A DNA stretch of 64,000 nucleotides from Selenihalanaerobacter shriftii (lineage in GTDB: Bacteria > Bacillota > Halanaerobiia > Halobacteroidales > Acetohalobiaceae), in NCBI RefSeq assembly GCF_900167185.1, contig NZ_FUWM01000006.1, positions 124,001 to 188,000 on the forward strand. The letters are read 5' to 3'. Of the stretch, positions 8,713 to 15,494 are shown in pieces. How positions within the stretch are numbered: the first letter of the stretch is position 1; every line of letters starts with the position of its first letter. The translations under genes and the position numbers were made by a program. The notes under the pieces were generated by a model. It was not told the origin of the DNA. It was given only the letters and a program-made list of their open reading frames with translations, and made no database searches.

Positions 8713-9519
8713 TTATTTAAACCATTTATTATGAATCTCATCATAAGTACCATTCTCTTTTAACTTAGCGATGGCATCATTAAGTGCTTTTTCTAATTCA
8801 TTATCTTCTTCTCTAGTTGCAATTCCATACTGTTCTTCAGTAAATGGTTTCCCAACCATCTTAACATCAGAATTTTCCATAATATAAGCTGCAGTTACTG
8901 GTAAGTCATTAACTACTGCATCTGCTCGACCATTCTTTAATTCAATAAATGCTTGAGTAATTTTTTCATATCTTTTAACTTCTTTAATCCCCTCTATATC
9001 TTTAGTTGCTTTTAAATCTCCTGTAGTTCCTAATTGAACTGCAACTACTTTTCCTTTTAAATCCTTAGTAGTCTTAATATCATTAGTTCCTTCCATAACT
9101 GCAATCACTTGACCAGCATTAAAATACGGTTCAGTGAAATCTACTGCTTTTTCTCGCTTTTCAGTAATTGTCATAGCTGAAACAGCAATATCATATTTGT
9201 TAGCATTTAAGCCTGGAATAATTCCATCAAAAGCCGTATCTACAAATTCAACCTCTATTCCTAACTCTTTACCAATAGCATTCAGAAAGTCTACATCAAA
9301 ACCAACTATCTCACCTTCAGCATTATGATATTCAAAAGGTTTATATGAAGCATCACTACCAATTACTATCTTTCCTTTTTCTTTTATTTTATCAAATGTT
9401 GTCATAGTCTCTTCTTTTGTATTAGCCTTCTCTTGCTCTCCTCCACTACAACCTACTACTCCTACTACTAAAGCTAATCCCAACAAAGCTACTAAAAATA
9501 ATTTTACTCCTCTACTCAT
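8713..9519 (-). CDS. Amino-acid ABC transporter substrate-binding lipoprotein (copy 1)
   Basis: A 268-residue family-3 solute-binding protein. It has a lipoprotein signal with lipobox VVGC (Cys near residue 24), then the two-lobe fold with KGKIVIGSDASYKPFEYHN, GFDVDFLNAIGKELG and an AVDFTEPYF motif, ending NGTYDEIHNKWFK. It is a close paralogue of the gene at 9630-10415, so a tandem duplication is likely. It captures a polar amino acid and hands it to the permease at 6880. It has its own promoter (9586-9614). In a diderm it would work in the periplasm. Confidence 0.94.
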   Translation of the reverse strand: MSRGVKLFLVALLGLALVVGVVGCSGGEQEKANTKEETMTTFDKIKEKGKIVIGSDASYKPFEYHNAEGEIVGFDVDFLNAIGKELGIEVEFVDTAFDGIIPGLNANKYDIAVSAMTITEKREKAVDFTEPYFNAGQVIAVMEGTNDIKTTKDLKGKVVAVQLGTTGDLKATKDIEGIKEVKRYEKITQAFIELKNGRADAVVNDLPVTAAYIMENSDVKMVGKPFTEEQYGIATREEDNELEKALNDAIAKLKENGTYDEIHNKWFK

Positions 9520-9585
9520 TTCTCATTTCCTCCCTATTTTTTAATTACTGACTTGCTTAAGTAATTATTAAATTTATTATTTATA

Positions 9586-9614
9586 ATTATACAATAAATT
9601 ATATAAATATTCAA
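9586..9614 (-). promoter_or_regulatory. Promoter of binding-protein copy 1
   Basis: TTGAAT (9614-9609), 17-base spacer beginning ATTTATATAAT, TATAAT (9591-9586) and then TATAAAT. It is nearly the same as the promoter of copy 2. An imperfect palindrome around ACTTAAGCAAGT follows in the leader. Confidence 0.7.
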
Positions 9615-9629
9615 GGAAGAATTTGAAAA

Positions 9630-10415
9630 TTATTTAAACCATTTATTATAAATCTCATCATAAGTACCATTCTCTTTTAACTTAGCAATGGCATTATTAA
9701 TAGCTTTTTCTAATGCATCATCATCTTCTCTTATAGCAATTCCATAATTCTCGGCAGTAAATGGTTCACCAACTATCTTAACATTAGGATTTTTCATAAT
9801 ATATGCTGCTGTTACTGGCAAGTCATTAACTACTGCATCTACTCGACCATTCTTTAATTCAATATAAGCTTGAATCATCTTTTCATATCTCTTAACCTGT
9901 TTAATATTCTCCATTTCTGAAGCTTTTAAGTCACCAGTACTACCTAGTTGAACCCCAACTACTTTTCCTTTTAAGTCTTTAGGTCCTTTAACATCTTCAG
10001 TTCCTTCCATAACTGCAATTACTTGTCCTGCATTAAAATAAGGCTGAGAAAAATCCACTGCCTTTTTTCTTTTTTCAGTAATTGTCATGGCTGAAACGAT
10101 TGCATCATACTTTTTAGATTTCAGACTTGGAATTAGACCATCAAAAGACGTGTCTACAAATTCTACTTCTAAATCTAACTCTTGACCAACGGCCTTCATA
10201 AGCTCAACATCGAAACCTACAATCTCTCCATCTTCATTAACATATTCAAATGGTTTATAATCAGCTGATGTACCAACCATTATCTTTCCTTTTTCTTTTA
10301 TTTGATCAAATGTTGTTTTAGTTTGCTGTTTATCTCCACCACTACATCCTACTACTCCCATTACTAATGTTAGTGCTAATAATGCTACTAAAAATAATTT
10401 TAATCCTTTTTTCAT
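9630..10415 (-). CDS. Amino-acid ABC transporter substrate-binding lipoprotein (copy 2)
   Basis: A 261-residue paralogue of the neighbouring protein with the same lipobox (VVGC) and the same blocks: VGTSADYKPFEYVN, GFDVELMKAVGQELD, AVDFSQPYF, VVGVQLGSTGDL and the end NGTYDEIYNKWFK. Differences cluster in the ligand cleft and in surface loops, so the two copies may differ in substrate or affinity. It is the first gene of this locus on the minus strand and has a separate promoter (10481-10509), which lies just after the terminator of the upstream RNA. Confidence 0.94.
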   Translation of the reverse strand: MKKGLKLFLVALLALTLVMGVVGCSGGDKQQTKTTFDQIKEKGKIMVGTSADYKPFEYVNEDGEIVGFDVELMKAVGQELDLEVEFVDTSFDGLIPSLKSKKYDAIVSAMTITEKRKKAVDFSQPYFNAGQVIAVMEGTEDVKGPKDLKGKVVGVQLGSTGDLKASEMENIKQVKRYEKMIQAYIELKNGRVDAVVNDLPVTAAYIMKNPNVKIVGEPFTAENYGIAIREDDDALEKAINNAIAKLKENGTYDEIYNKWFK

Positions 10416-10443
10416 TATTATTTCCCCCTCTTGTCTTTTAAAA

Positions 10444-10461
10444 ATAACTTATCTAAGTTAT
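10444..10461 (-). promoter_or_regulatory. Palindrome in the leader of binding-protein copy 2
   Basis: ATAACTTA and TAAGTTAT face each other around two bases, starting roughly 13 bases after the predicted start of transcription. This is a plausible operator; the regulator is not known. Confidence 0.35.
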
Positions 10462-10480
10462 CTATAATTTCACATTCATA

Positions 10481-10509
10481 ATTATACGACATATTATATA
10501 AATATGCAA
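10481..10509 (-). promoter_or_regulatory. Promoter of binding-protein copy 2
   Basis: TTGCAT (10509-10504), 17-base spacer beginning ATTTATATAAT, TATAAT (10486-10481). Confidence 0.7.
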
Positions 10510-10511
10510 GA

Positions 10512-10550
10512 GAAAAATCGAAAAAGTGCACAACAATTACGTGTGCACTT
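10512..10550 (-). terminator. Terminator of the structured RNA
   Basis: Arms AAGTGCACA (10550-10542 on the minus strand) and TGTGCACTT (10532-10524) pair perfectly around a 9-base loop. They are followed by a T-rich tract, TTT-CGATTTTTC. Confidence 0.75.
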
Positions 10551-10867
10551 GCAAAATAATGATTATAAATTTTTAGTACTCACCTAGCTGACCTGGTTTT
10601 TGACCCCACACCCGCCTGCGGGAAGGTTCGCTCAAGGGGTTTCCTTCCTACTACTACTTCTCTCTGATTAATTTTAAGATAACAGCTAATCAAGTCACGG
10701 TATTTTCTATGTACCAGACTCTTATAACACTATAAACTCTTAAATCTAATCAGGCAGGACTTATCTCTAAACCGCACCATGCTCAACAGTCATTTTGACT
10801 ATCTTATGTGGATCGTTTCGCCTGCGACTAGCATCGACTTTCAACCACAGACCTAAGTAAATACTAT
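10515..10867 (-). ncRNA. Unassigned structured non-coding RNA, about 350 nt
   Basis: The 513 bases between larC and the binding-protein gene hold no credible reading frame but look like a stand-alone RNA gene. A consensus promoter ends at 10874 and a terminator lies at 10524-10550. The predicted 5' end (10866-10853) and a 3' segment (10587-10574) pair over 14 consecutive positions, counting G-U pairs. Within lie a 16-position stem with one mismatch (CTGATTAG... with ...TTAATCAG), a GGAAGG/CCTTCC hairpin whose loop CCCC can pair with a downstream GGGG as a pseudoknot, and a CCCG/CGGG hairpin. It lacks the hallmarks of tmRNA, RNase P RNA and SRP RNA. Identity unknown. Confidence 0.7.
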
Positions 10868-10873
10868 ATATTA

Positions 10874-10902
10874 ATTATAAGGATTATTACTTAAAATTGC
10901 AA
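10874..10902 (-). promoter_or_regulatory. Promoter of the structured RNA
   Basis: TTGCAA (10902-10897), 17-base spacer, TATAAT (10879-10874) on the minus strand, starting 26 bases after the larC stop codon. The predicted start of transcription coincides with the start of the 14-pair closing stem. Confidence 0.8.
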
Positions 10903-10928
10903 GAGGAAAGTTTGAAATAAATTATTTC

Positions 10929-11663
10929 TTACTCTAGATTCCCAATTCTTAAGCGTAAGAGATTAGGAATTTCTAACTCCCGACTTCCAGCACCATAGCC
11001 TATCTGCTCTGTTTGCATTAAAGGCATGTTTCCGAATTTTTTAGCTAAGGTAGTAATAATAGCTGCACCTGTTGGGGTTACTAATTCATTCTTAATTCCT
11101 GTTGAATAAACAGGAACTTCCTGAAGTAATTCTAAAGTAGCTGGTACTGGTACTGGAATTTTGCCGTGATCACAGTTTACAAAACCGGTTCCAGTATGAA
11201 CCCGTGAAGCATATATCTCTTCAATACCTAAAGCTTCAATTCCAATTACTGCACCTACTATATCAATAATAGCATCTACTGCACCTACTTCATGGAAGTG
11301 AATTTTATAGATGGTGGTGTTATGTATTTTAGCTTCTGCTTTAGCTAGTCGATTAAATATCTTTTTGCTTAGTTTTTTAATCTTAACATCTAATTCACTT
11401 TCATCAATTATTGCTTCAATGTCTGCTAAATGTCGACCATGAGTATGATGATTATCTTCATTATGTTCTTCTACCTGCACTTCTACATAAGTACCTTTAA
11501 TTCCACCTTTAACTACTTCTTTTACATCTATTTCATATTCTGTTAGCCCTAATTTAGCTAATTCCTTTTTTAGAATATCTAGTTTTAATCCCGCATCTAA
11601 GAGTGCTCCTAAAACCATATTACCACTAATTCCTGAAAAGATATCAAAGTAAACTGCTTTCAC
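10929..11663 (-). CDS. larC: LarC-like nickel insertion protein, short form (LarC1 part only)
   Basis: LarC inserts nickel into the pyridinium dithiocarboxylate precursor of the NPN cofactor used by lactate racemase-type enzymes. This 244-residue protein shows the family start YFDIFSGISGNMVLGALLDAGL, a His-rich loop (residues about 70-80, HNEDNHHTHGRH), FHEVGAVDAIIDIVGA and VNCDHGKIPVPVPATLELL, and ends just after GYGAGSRELEIPNLLRLRIG. Full LarC is usually near 400 residues. The C-terminal LarC2 part, which binds CTP, is missing, and no frame downstream continues it because the RNA gene starts there. It follows larB by 15 bases. Confidence 0.88.
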   Translation of the reverse strand: MKAVYFDIFSGISGNMVLGALLDAGLKLDILKKELAKLGLTEYEIDVKEVVKGGIKGTYVEVQVEEHNEDNHHTHGRHLADIEAIIDESELDVKIKKLSKKIFNRLAKAEAKIHNTTIYKIHFHEVGAVDAIIDIVGAVIGIEALGIEEIYASRVHTGTGFVNCDHGKIPVPVPATLELLQEVPVYSTGIKNELVTPTGAAIITTLAKKFGNMPLMQTEQIGYGAGSRELEIPNLLRLRIGNLE

Positions 11664-11678
11664 TATTACACCAACTTT

Positions 11679-12428
11679 CTACTTTAATTTATTAATTGAA
11701 TTAGCTAAATAAGCTGCGCCAAATCCATTATCAATATTAACAACACCTACACCAGCAGCACAGCTATTTAACATAGTTAATAAGGCTGCTAACCCCCCAA
11801 AACTAGCTCCATAACCTACACTAGTAGGTACTGCTATCACCGGTTTATCTACTAAGCCACCAACTACACTGGCTAAAGCTCCTTCCATTCCAGCAGCTAC
11901 AATAATAACTTTAGCTTTACGTAACTGGTCATGGTTTTCTAATAGACGGTGAATTCCAGCTACTCCTGCATCGTAAAGCTTTTCAACTTTATTTCCCATA
12001 ATCCGGGCTGTTTCATAAGCCTCTTCGGAGACTGGAATATCTGAAGTCCCAGCATTTACTACTAATATTGAACCTTCTTCTTCTTCTATTTCAGTCTGTT
12101 CTAGAATTAGTGTTCTGCCCAATTCATTATACTCTATCTCAGGAATCACTTCTTTAACTGCTTCATATACTTCAGGTTCTGCTCTAGTAGCCAATACATT
12201 CTGTCCTGTATCAGCTAAATTCTGCATTATCTTAACTACCTGCTCTGTAGTCTTCCCTTCACAAAGAACTACCTCAGGAAATCCTCTTCTTAATTGGCGG
12301 TGATGATCTATCTTAGCAAAACCTAAATCCTCATAACCAGGGCTCTTTAATTCATCTACAGCAGTATCAATATCTAAATCTCCAGCTTGAACTTTAGTTA
12401 GAATCTCTTTTAGTCTATTTGGTTGCAT
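11679..12428 (-). CDS. larB: Pyridinium-3,5-biscarboxylic acid mononucleotide synthase LarB
   Basis: LarB carboxylates and hydrolyses nicotinic acid adenine dinucleotide, the first step to the nickel-pincer cofactor. The 249-residue protein has a PurE-like C-terminal half with the VNAGTSDIPVSEEAYETARIMG motif, VAAGMEGALASVVGGLV and the Gly/Ala-rich end GYGASFGGLAALLTMLNSCAAGVGVVNIDNGFGAA. The N-terminal GFAKIDHHRQLRRGFPEVVLCEGKT block is also diagnostic. Length is normal. It lies between larE (7 bases) and larC (15 bases) in one operon. No larA racemase is in the window. Confidence 0.95.
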   Translation of the reverse strand: MQPNRLKEILTKVQAGDLDIDTAVDELKSPGYEDLGFAKIDHHRQLRRGFPEVVLCEGKTTEQVVKIMQNLADTGQNVLATRAEPEVYEAVKEVIPEIEYNELGRTLILEQTEIEEEEGSILVVNAGTSDIPVSEEAYETARIMGNKVEKLYDAGVAGIHRLLENHDQLRKAKVIIVAAGMEGALASVVGGLVDKPVIAVPTSVGYGASFGGLAALLTMLNSCAAGVGVVNIDNGFGAAYLANSINKLK

Positions 12429-12435
12429 TTAATTC

Positions 12436-13257
12436 TCACTCCTCGTCTAAGTCTAATACTTCATTCATGCTACCTGTTCTATATCCTTCTAAATCAAGTG
12501 TAATATAAGTATAGCCTATCTCTTTTAATTTATCCACTATCTGCTCTCTGTTATTAAAAAAGAATTCCATATCATTAGGTGCTACTTCAATCCGAGCTGT
12601 ATATTGGTCATGATGTCTTACTCTTAATTGATTAAAATCAAATTGTCGCAAATACCTTTCTGCTGCACCAACCATCTCTAACTTATCTTCTGTGATCCTA
12701 TCTCCATATGGAATACGTGAAGATAAGCAAGCAAAAGCTGGTTTGTCCCAAGTCGGTAAATCTAATCGTTTCGATATTTCTCTTATCTCTTTCTTCGTTA
12801 TTTCTGCTTCCTTTAATGGACTTCTAACCTCTAGCTCTTTAGCCGCTTTTAAACCTGGTCGATAATCATTAATATAATCATCATAATTGGCTCCATCGGC
12901 CACTTGAGCATATCCTTCTTGAGCTGCTACTTCTTTTAAATTATTAAAAATATAAAACTTACAATAATAGCATCTTAACTTATCATTTTGAGCGAAATCA
13001 TCATTATATAATTCATCAGTAGTATCAACAATATGTCGAACCCCTATTTTTTTAGCTAATTCTCTAGCTTCTTCTGTCTCCTCATCAGGATGAATCTTCG
13101 AAGCAGATGTAAAAGCTGCTACTTTATCTCCTAAGATATCATAAGCTACTCTTAATAGAAATGTACTATCTACCCCTCCGGAAAAAGCAATTAAGAGGCT
13201 ATCCATTTCTTTAATGCTTTGTTGTAATTTTGCAAATTTTTCTTCTAATCTTTTCAT
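12436..13257 (-). CDS. larE: Pyridinium dinucleotide sulfurtransferase LarE
   Basis: LarE converts the two carboxylates of the LarB product to thiocarboxylates. It has the PP-loop SGGVDSTFLL (about residues 26-35) that activates substrate with ATP. Cysteines at 96, 99 (CYYC) and 177 (FACLSSRIPYG) match the three-cysteine LarE type reported to hold a [4Fe-4S] cluster, rather than the single sacrificial cysteine type. The 273-residue length is normal. It is the first gene of larE-larB-larC, following the coiled-coil gene by 19 bases. Family is secure; cluster chemistry is inferred from the cysteines. Confidence 0.94.
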   Translation of the reverse strand: MKRLEEKFAKLQQSIKEMDSLLIAFSGGVDSTFLLRVAYDILGDKVAAFTSASKIHPDEETEEARELAKKIGVRHIVDTTDELYNDDFAQNDKLRCYYCKFYIFNNLKEVAAQEGYAQVADGANYDDYINDYRPGLKAAKELEVRSPLKEAEITKKEIREISKRLDLPTWDKPAFACLSSRIPYGDRITEDKLEMVGAAERYLRQFDFNQLRVRHHDQYTARIEVAPNDMEFFFNNREQIVDKLKEIGYTYITLDLEGYRTGSMNEVLDLDEE

Positions 13258-13276
13258 ATATAAGGGGCCTCCTTGT

Positions 13277-13588
13277 TTAAGCTAACTTTTGATTTTCTTT
13301 CTCTAAATCATATAACTCTTTTAATAAAGGTTTGAATTGTTGTAGTTTTTCTGAGTCACTATTCTTGATTAAACCTAATTTCTCTGCTTGTCCCATATTA
13401 TGCTTTACATTAAGCATTAATTCTATATCTTGAATTTCGTCTCTAATTCCTCGTTTTTGATCTTGAATATTTGTAACATCTTTCTCCTCTTTAAGTAGTT
13501 TATGTTCTTTCTTGATTAAAGCTAAAAGATCTTTGTATAAGTCAGCTTGTTTCTCTACCTTTTCTAAGGCTGTTTCTTCTTTAGACAT
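13277..13588 (-). CDS. Small coiled-coil protein of unknown function
   Basis: A 103-residue, highly charged protein predicted to be almost all helical (long stretches of Glu, Lys and Leu with heptad spacing), no signal peptide and no cysteines. The ATG has a good AAGGAGA site. It sits between the end of the flagellar/glycan operon terminator and larE, 19 bases before larE. Size and composition recall flagellar chaperones such as FlgN or FliT, but I cannot assign it. It could equally be a small lar-operon protein. Real gene by start signal, spacing and codon use. Confidence 0.6.
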   Translation of the reverse strand: MSKEETALEKVEKQADLYKDLLALIKKEHKLLKEEKDVTNIQDQKRGIRDEIQDIELMLNVKHNMGQAEKLGLIKNSDSEKLQQFKPLLKELYDLEKENQKLA

Positions 13589-13706
13589 TCTTTAATCTCC
13601 TTTCTGGTTAGTTATCAGTGTCAGTGTGAGTAACGAGTAATGTTTATTTAATTCTTGACTAATATTATATCAAAGTTATCCACTGGTAACAACTAATTAT
13701 GGGTAA

Positions 13707-13730
13707 GAAAAAAACCGGGATTGCTCCCGA
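13707..13730 (-). terminator. Terminator at the end of the flaG-yjfB unit
   Basis: CGGGA and TCCCG pair around GCAA, followed by seven T residues on the minus strand. It closes the long glycan-flagellar unit. Confidence 0.85.
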
Positions 13731-13784
13731 TTAAAAATTACAATATTAAATTAGATATTCAACTTTAATTAAATTTGTAATAAT

Positions 13785-13979
13785 CTAAGCTCTAATATCT
13801 ATATTATTACCTAAATGAGGTTGAGCAGCTCTTTTGATTTCCTTAGTAGTCTCTTCCATACCTTCTATTAGTTTGCTAACTGTAGGGCCATCTTGACTCA
13901 TGGCTTTCTGAAGAGTAGCCATACCAAGAGCTTGTCTCACACTTGTTATTTGACTTTGCATTGCAGAAGATATATTCAA
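13785..13979 (-). CDS. YjfB-like putative motility protein
   Basis: A small protein of about 64 residues ending PHLGNNIDIRA, which resembles the C-terminus of YjfB-type putative motility proteins, a family linked to SigD regulons in Bacillus. The start is most likely the TTG at 13979, 4-5 bases after GAGGTGAT. The GTG at 13988 lies inside that ribosome site. It follows flaG by 23 bases and precedes the terminator at 13707. Its molecular role is unknown. Confidence 0.65.
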   Translation of the reverse strand: MNISSAMQSQITSVRQALGMATLQKAMSQDGPTVSKLIEGMEETTKEIKRAAQPHLGNNIDIRA

Positions 13980-14002
13980 TTTTATCACCTCATTATATAA
14001 GT

Positions 14003-14374
14003 TTATATCTTTTTATCTATAATTAAGCCAACCATTTCTTTGATCTTGCCTAGCATATCTAATGTTTCTTTTGGAGGGATTTCTTTAATTACTTCATGAT
14101 TTTGTGTATTTACTATTTTAACCATCATTCTTTTAGACTTTTTATGTAGTTTAAATTCTAATTCTTCATGAAAGGTTTGGACAGCTTCGTTAAGTTTATC
14201 TACTCCTTCTTTTATATCTTTTTTATTAGGGTCTTTTTTTTCTAATTTTTCTGTATTAGGATTATTACCAGTAGTCTGATTAGTTTTACTTGTCTTTTTG
14301 GCATCTTGAGCTTGACTAGTTTGAGAAGACACTGTATCTGCTGACTGACTTCCATTAACCTCAGAAATTTTCAT
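14003..14374 (-). CDS. flaG: Flagellar protein FlaG
   Basis: A 123-residue FlaG-family protein. It has a disordered Ser/Thr/Lys-rich N-terminus (about 1-55) and a conserved C-terminal domain with AVQTFHEELEFKLHKKSKRMMVKIVN and the closing IKEIPPKETLDMLGKIKEMVGL motif. FlaG affects filament length and often sits next to hag or fliD. Here it has been separated from them by the 18-kb glycan island. The start has an AGGAGGGG site. It probably shares a transcript with the sulfotransferase gene upstream and the YjfB-like gene downstream. Confidence 0.9.
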   Translation of the reverse strand: MKISEVNGSQSADTVSSQTSQAQDAKKTSKTNQTTGNNPNTEKLEKKDPNKKDIKEGVDKLNEAVQTFHEELEFKLHKKSKRMMVKIVNTQNHEVIKEIPPKETLDMLGKIKEMVGLIIDKKI

Positions 14375-14430
14375 TCTCCACCCCTCCTTTCTTATGTGAG
14401 TTATTTAAATTACTATCTTCAAAAATATTC

Positions 14431-15429
14431 TTATCCTGAAATATAATCTTGGAGTTGTTGCTCATAAAAGCTAACATAATTCGAATCTATATTGTCTTTT
14501 AAACCTTCAATATATTTTGATTTAATAATTTCTATGAGTTCATCGGGAATATTAAAACTCAAAAAATCCTTTGGAATTCCTGAAATATTAAATAAATTAT
14601 AAATCTCATCAAGCTGTTCTTTATTTGCAAATTCAACAAATCTCCTAGGAACCCACTGATTACCATGTGAATACATATTTAATAGCTTATCTTTTTCTTC
14701 ACTATAATTATGAGCATATTCTTTTGAACCTTCTAATGTATTTAATAGAGCACTAGACATCTTGTTCAATTTTGATAATATAAATACTTTTTTAAGATCA
14801 AAAGATTTATTAATCTTTTGAGTTCTTGTCTTCGCAAAAGGCACTTCAAATTTTTTAGAAATAATATTCCAAAACCTATCTTCATCGTCCTTTAAAATTT
14901 CAAAAGGAACTATTAAAACATTATCAAAATACCTTCTGTAACATTTTAAAATAAATTTAAGATCTAATGAATACTTAAGTAAGTTATACTGATCATGAAC
15001 AAAATTTTCAGCACAACCATTCCAACCCTGTTTAATAGCTTGAACAAAAACAGACTTCATCCATGAAATTGGATCCCTCACAACAATCAATAGGTTTGTT
15101 GTTGTACCTGATAATTGACCAAGAATACGACTAGAATAATCAATAAATTCAGGTATTTTATGCTGAAATTCAACCTCATTCATATATGCTGAAGAAAAGC
15201 CTTCATTACTTATAACGAGTTTCTGACCTTCCTGATAATTTATGTCTGTATTGATATCCACTTTAAGATTTTTATTTAAGTTGCCTTTTTTTACAGCAGA
15301 TCGCAATTGTTCAAGAAACTTAATATTACCTTTCCATGATAAAGAATATGATTCATCTTTTAACCATATATTCTGCATATATGTAGAAGCAGTCTTCGGC
15401 ATTCCTATGTGTAAAAAACCAACATCCAT
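14431..15429 (-). CDS. Sulfotransferase-family protein
   Basis: A 332-residue soluble protein with the PAPS-binding 5'-phosphosulfate loop near the N-terminus (GMPKTASTYMQ, about residues 9-19) and a 3'-phosphate-binding segment (IVVRDPISWMKS, about 116-127), the two signatures of PAPS-dependent sulfotransferases. It presumably transfers sulfate to a sugar hydroxyl or amine. It is the last gene of the glycan island, after the ptmE-like gene. No PAPS synthesis genes are in the window. The acceptor is inferred to be the flagellin glycan or its precursor, with moderate confidence. Confidence 0.8.
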   Translation of the reverse strand: MDVGFLHIGMPKTASTYMQNIWLKDESYSLSWKGNIKFLEQLRSAVKKGNLNKNLKVDINTDINYQEGQKLVISNEGFSSAYMNEVEFQHKIPEFIDYSSRILGQLSGTTTNLLIVVRDPISWMKSVFVQAIKQGWNGCAENFVHDQYNLLKYSLDLKFILKCYRRYFDNVLIVPFEILKDDEDRFWNIISKKFEVPFAKTRTQKINKSFDLKKVFILSKLNKMSSALLNTLEGSKEYAHNYSEEKDKLLNMYSHGNQWVPRRFVEFANKEQLDEIYNLFNISGIPKDFLSFNIPDELIEIIKSKYIEGLKDNIDSNYVSFYEQQLQDYISG

Positions 15430-15494
15430 TTAGTTTCACCTACTCCTTTCAAAAACTTTATTCTAGTCAACTAAAACACATAAACTTTGACTAA

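Noticed and set aside
10560-10870. tmRNA, RNase P RNA, SRP RNA, 6S RNA or a T-box leader as identity of the structured RNA
   Set aside because: No tRNA-like CCA end or tag frame, no conserved RNase P core blocks, no SRP tetraloop core, too long for 6S, and no AGGGUGG-ACCGCG T-box sequence.
13616-13640. Attachment site or integration scar next to the YjfB-like gene
   Set aside because: The sequence is a short copy of the CAGTGTCAG repeat family, with no integrase gene or direct repeat pair nearby.
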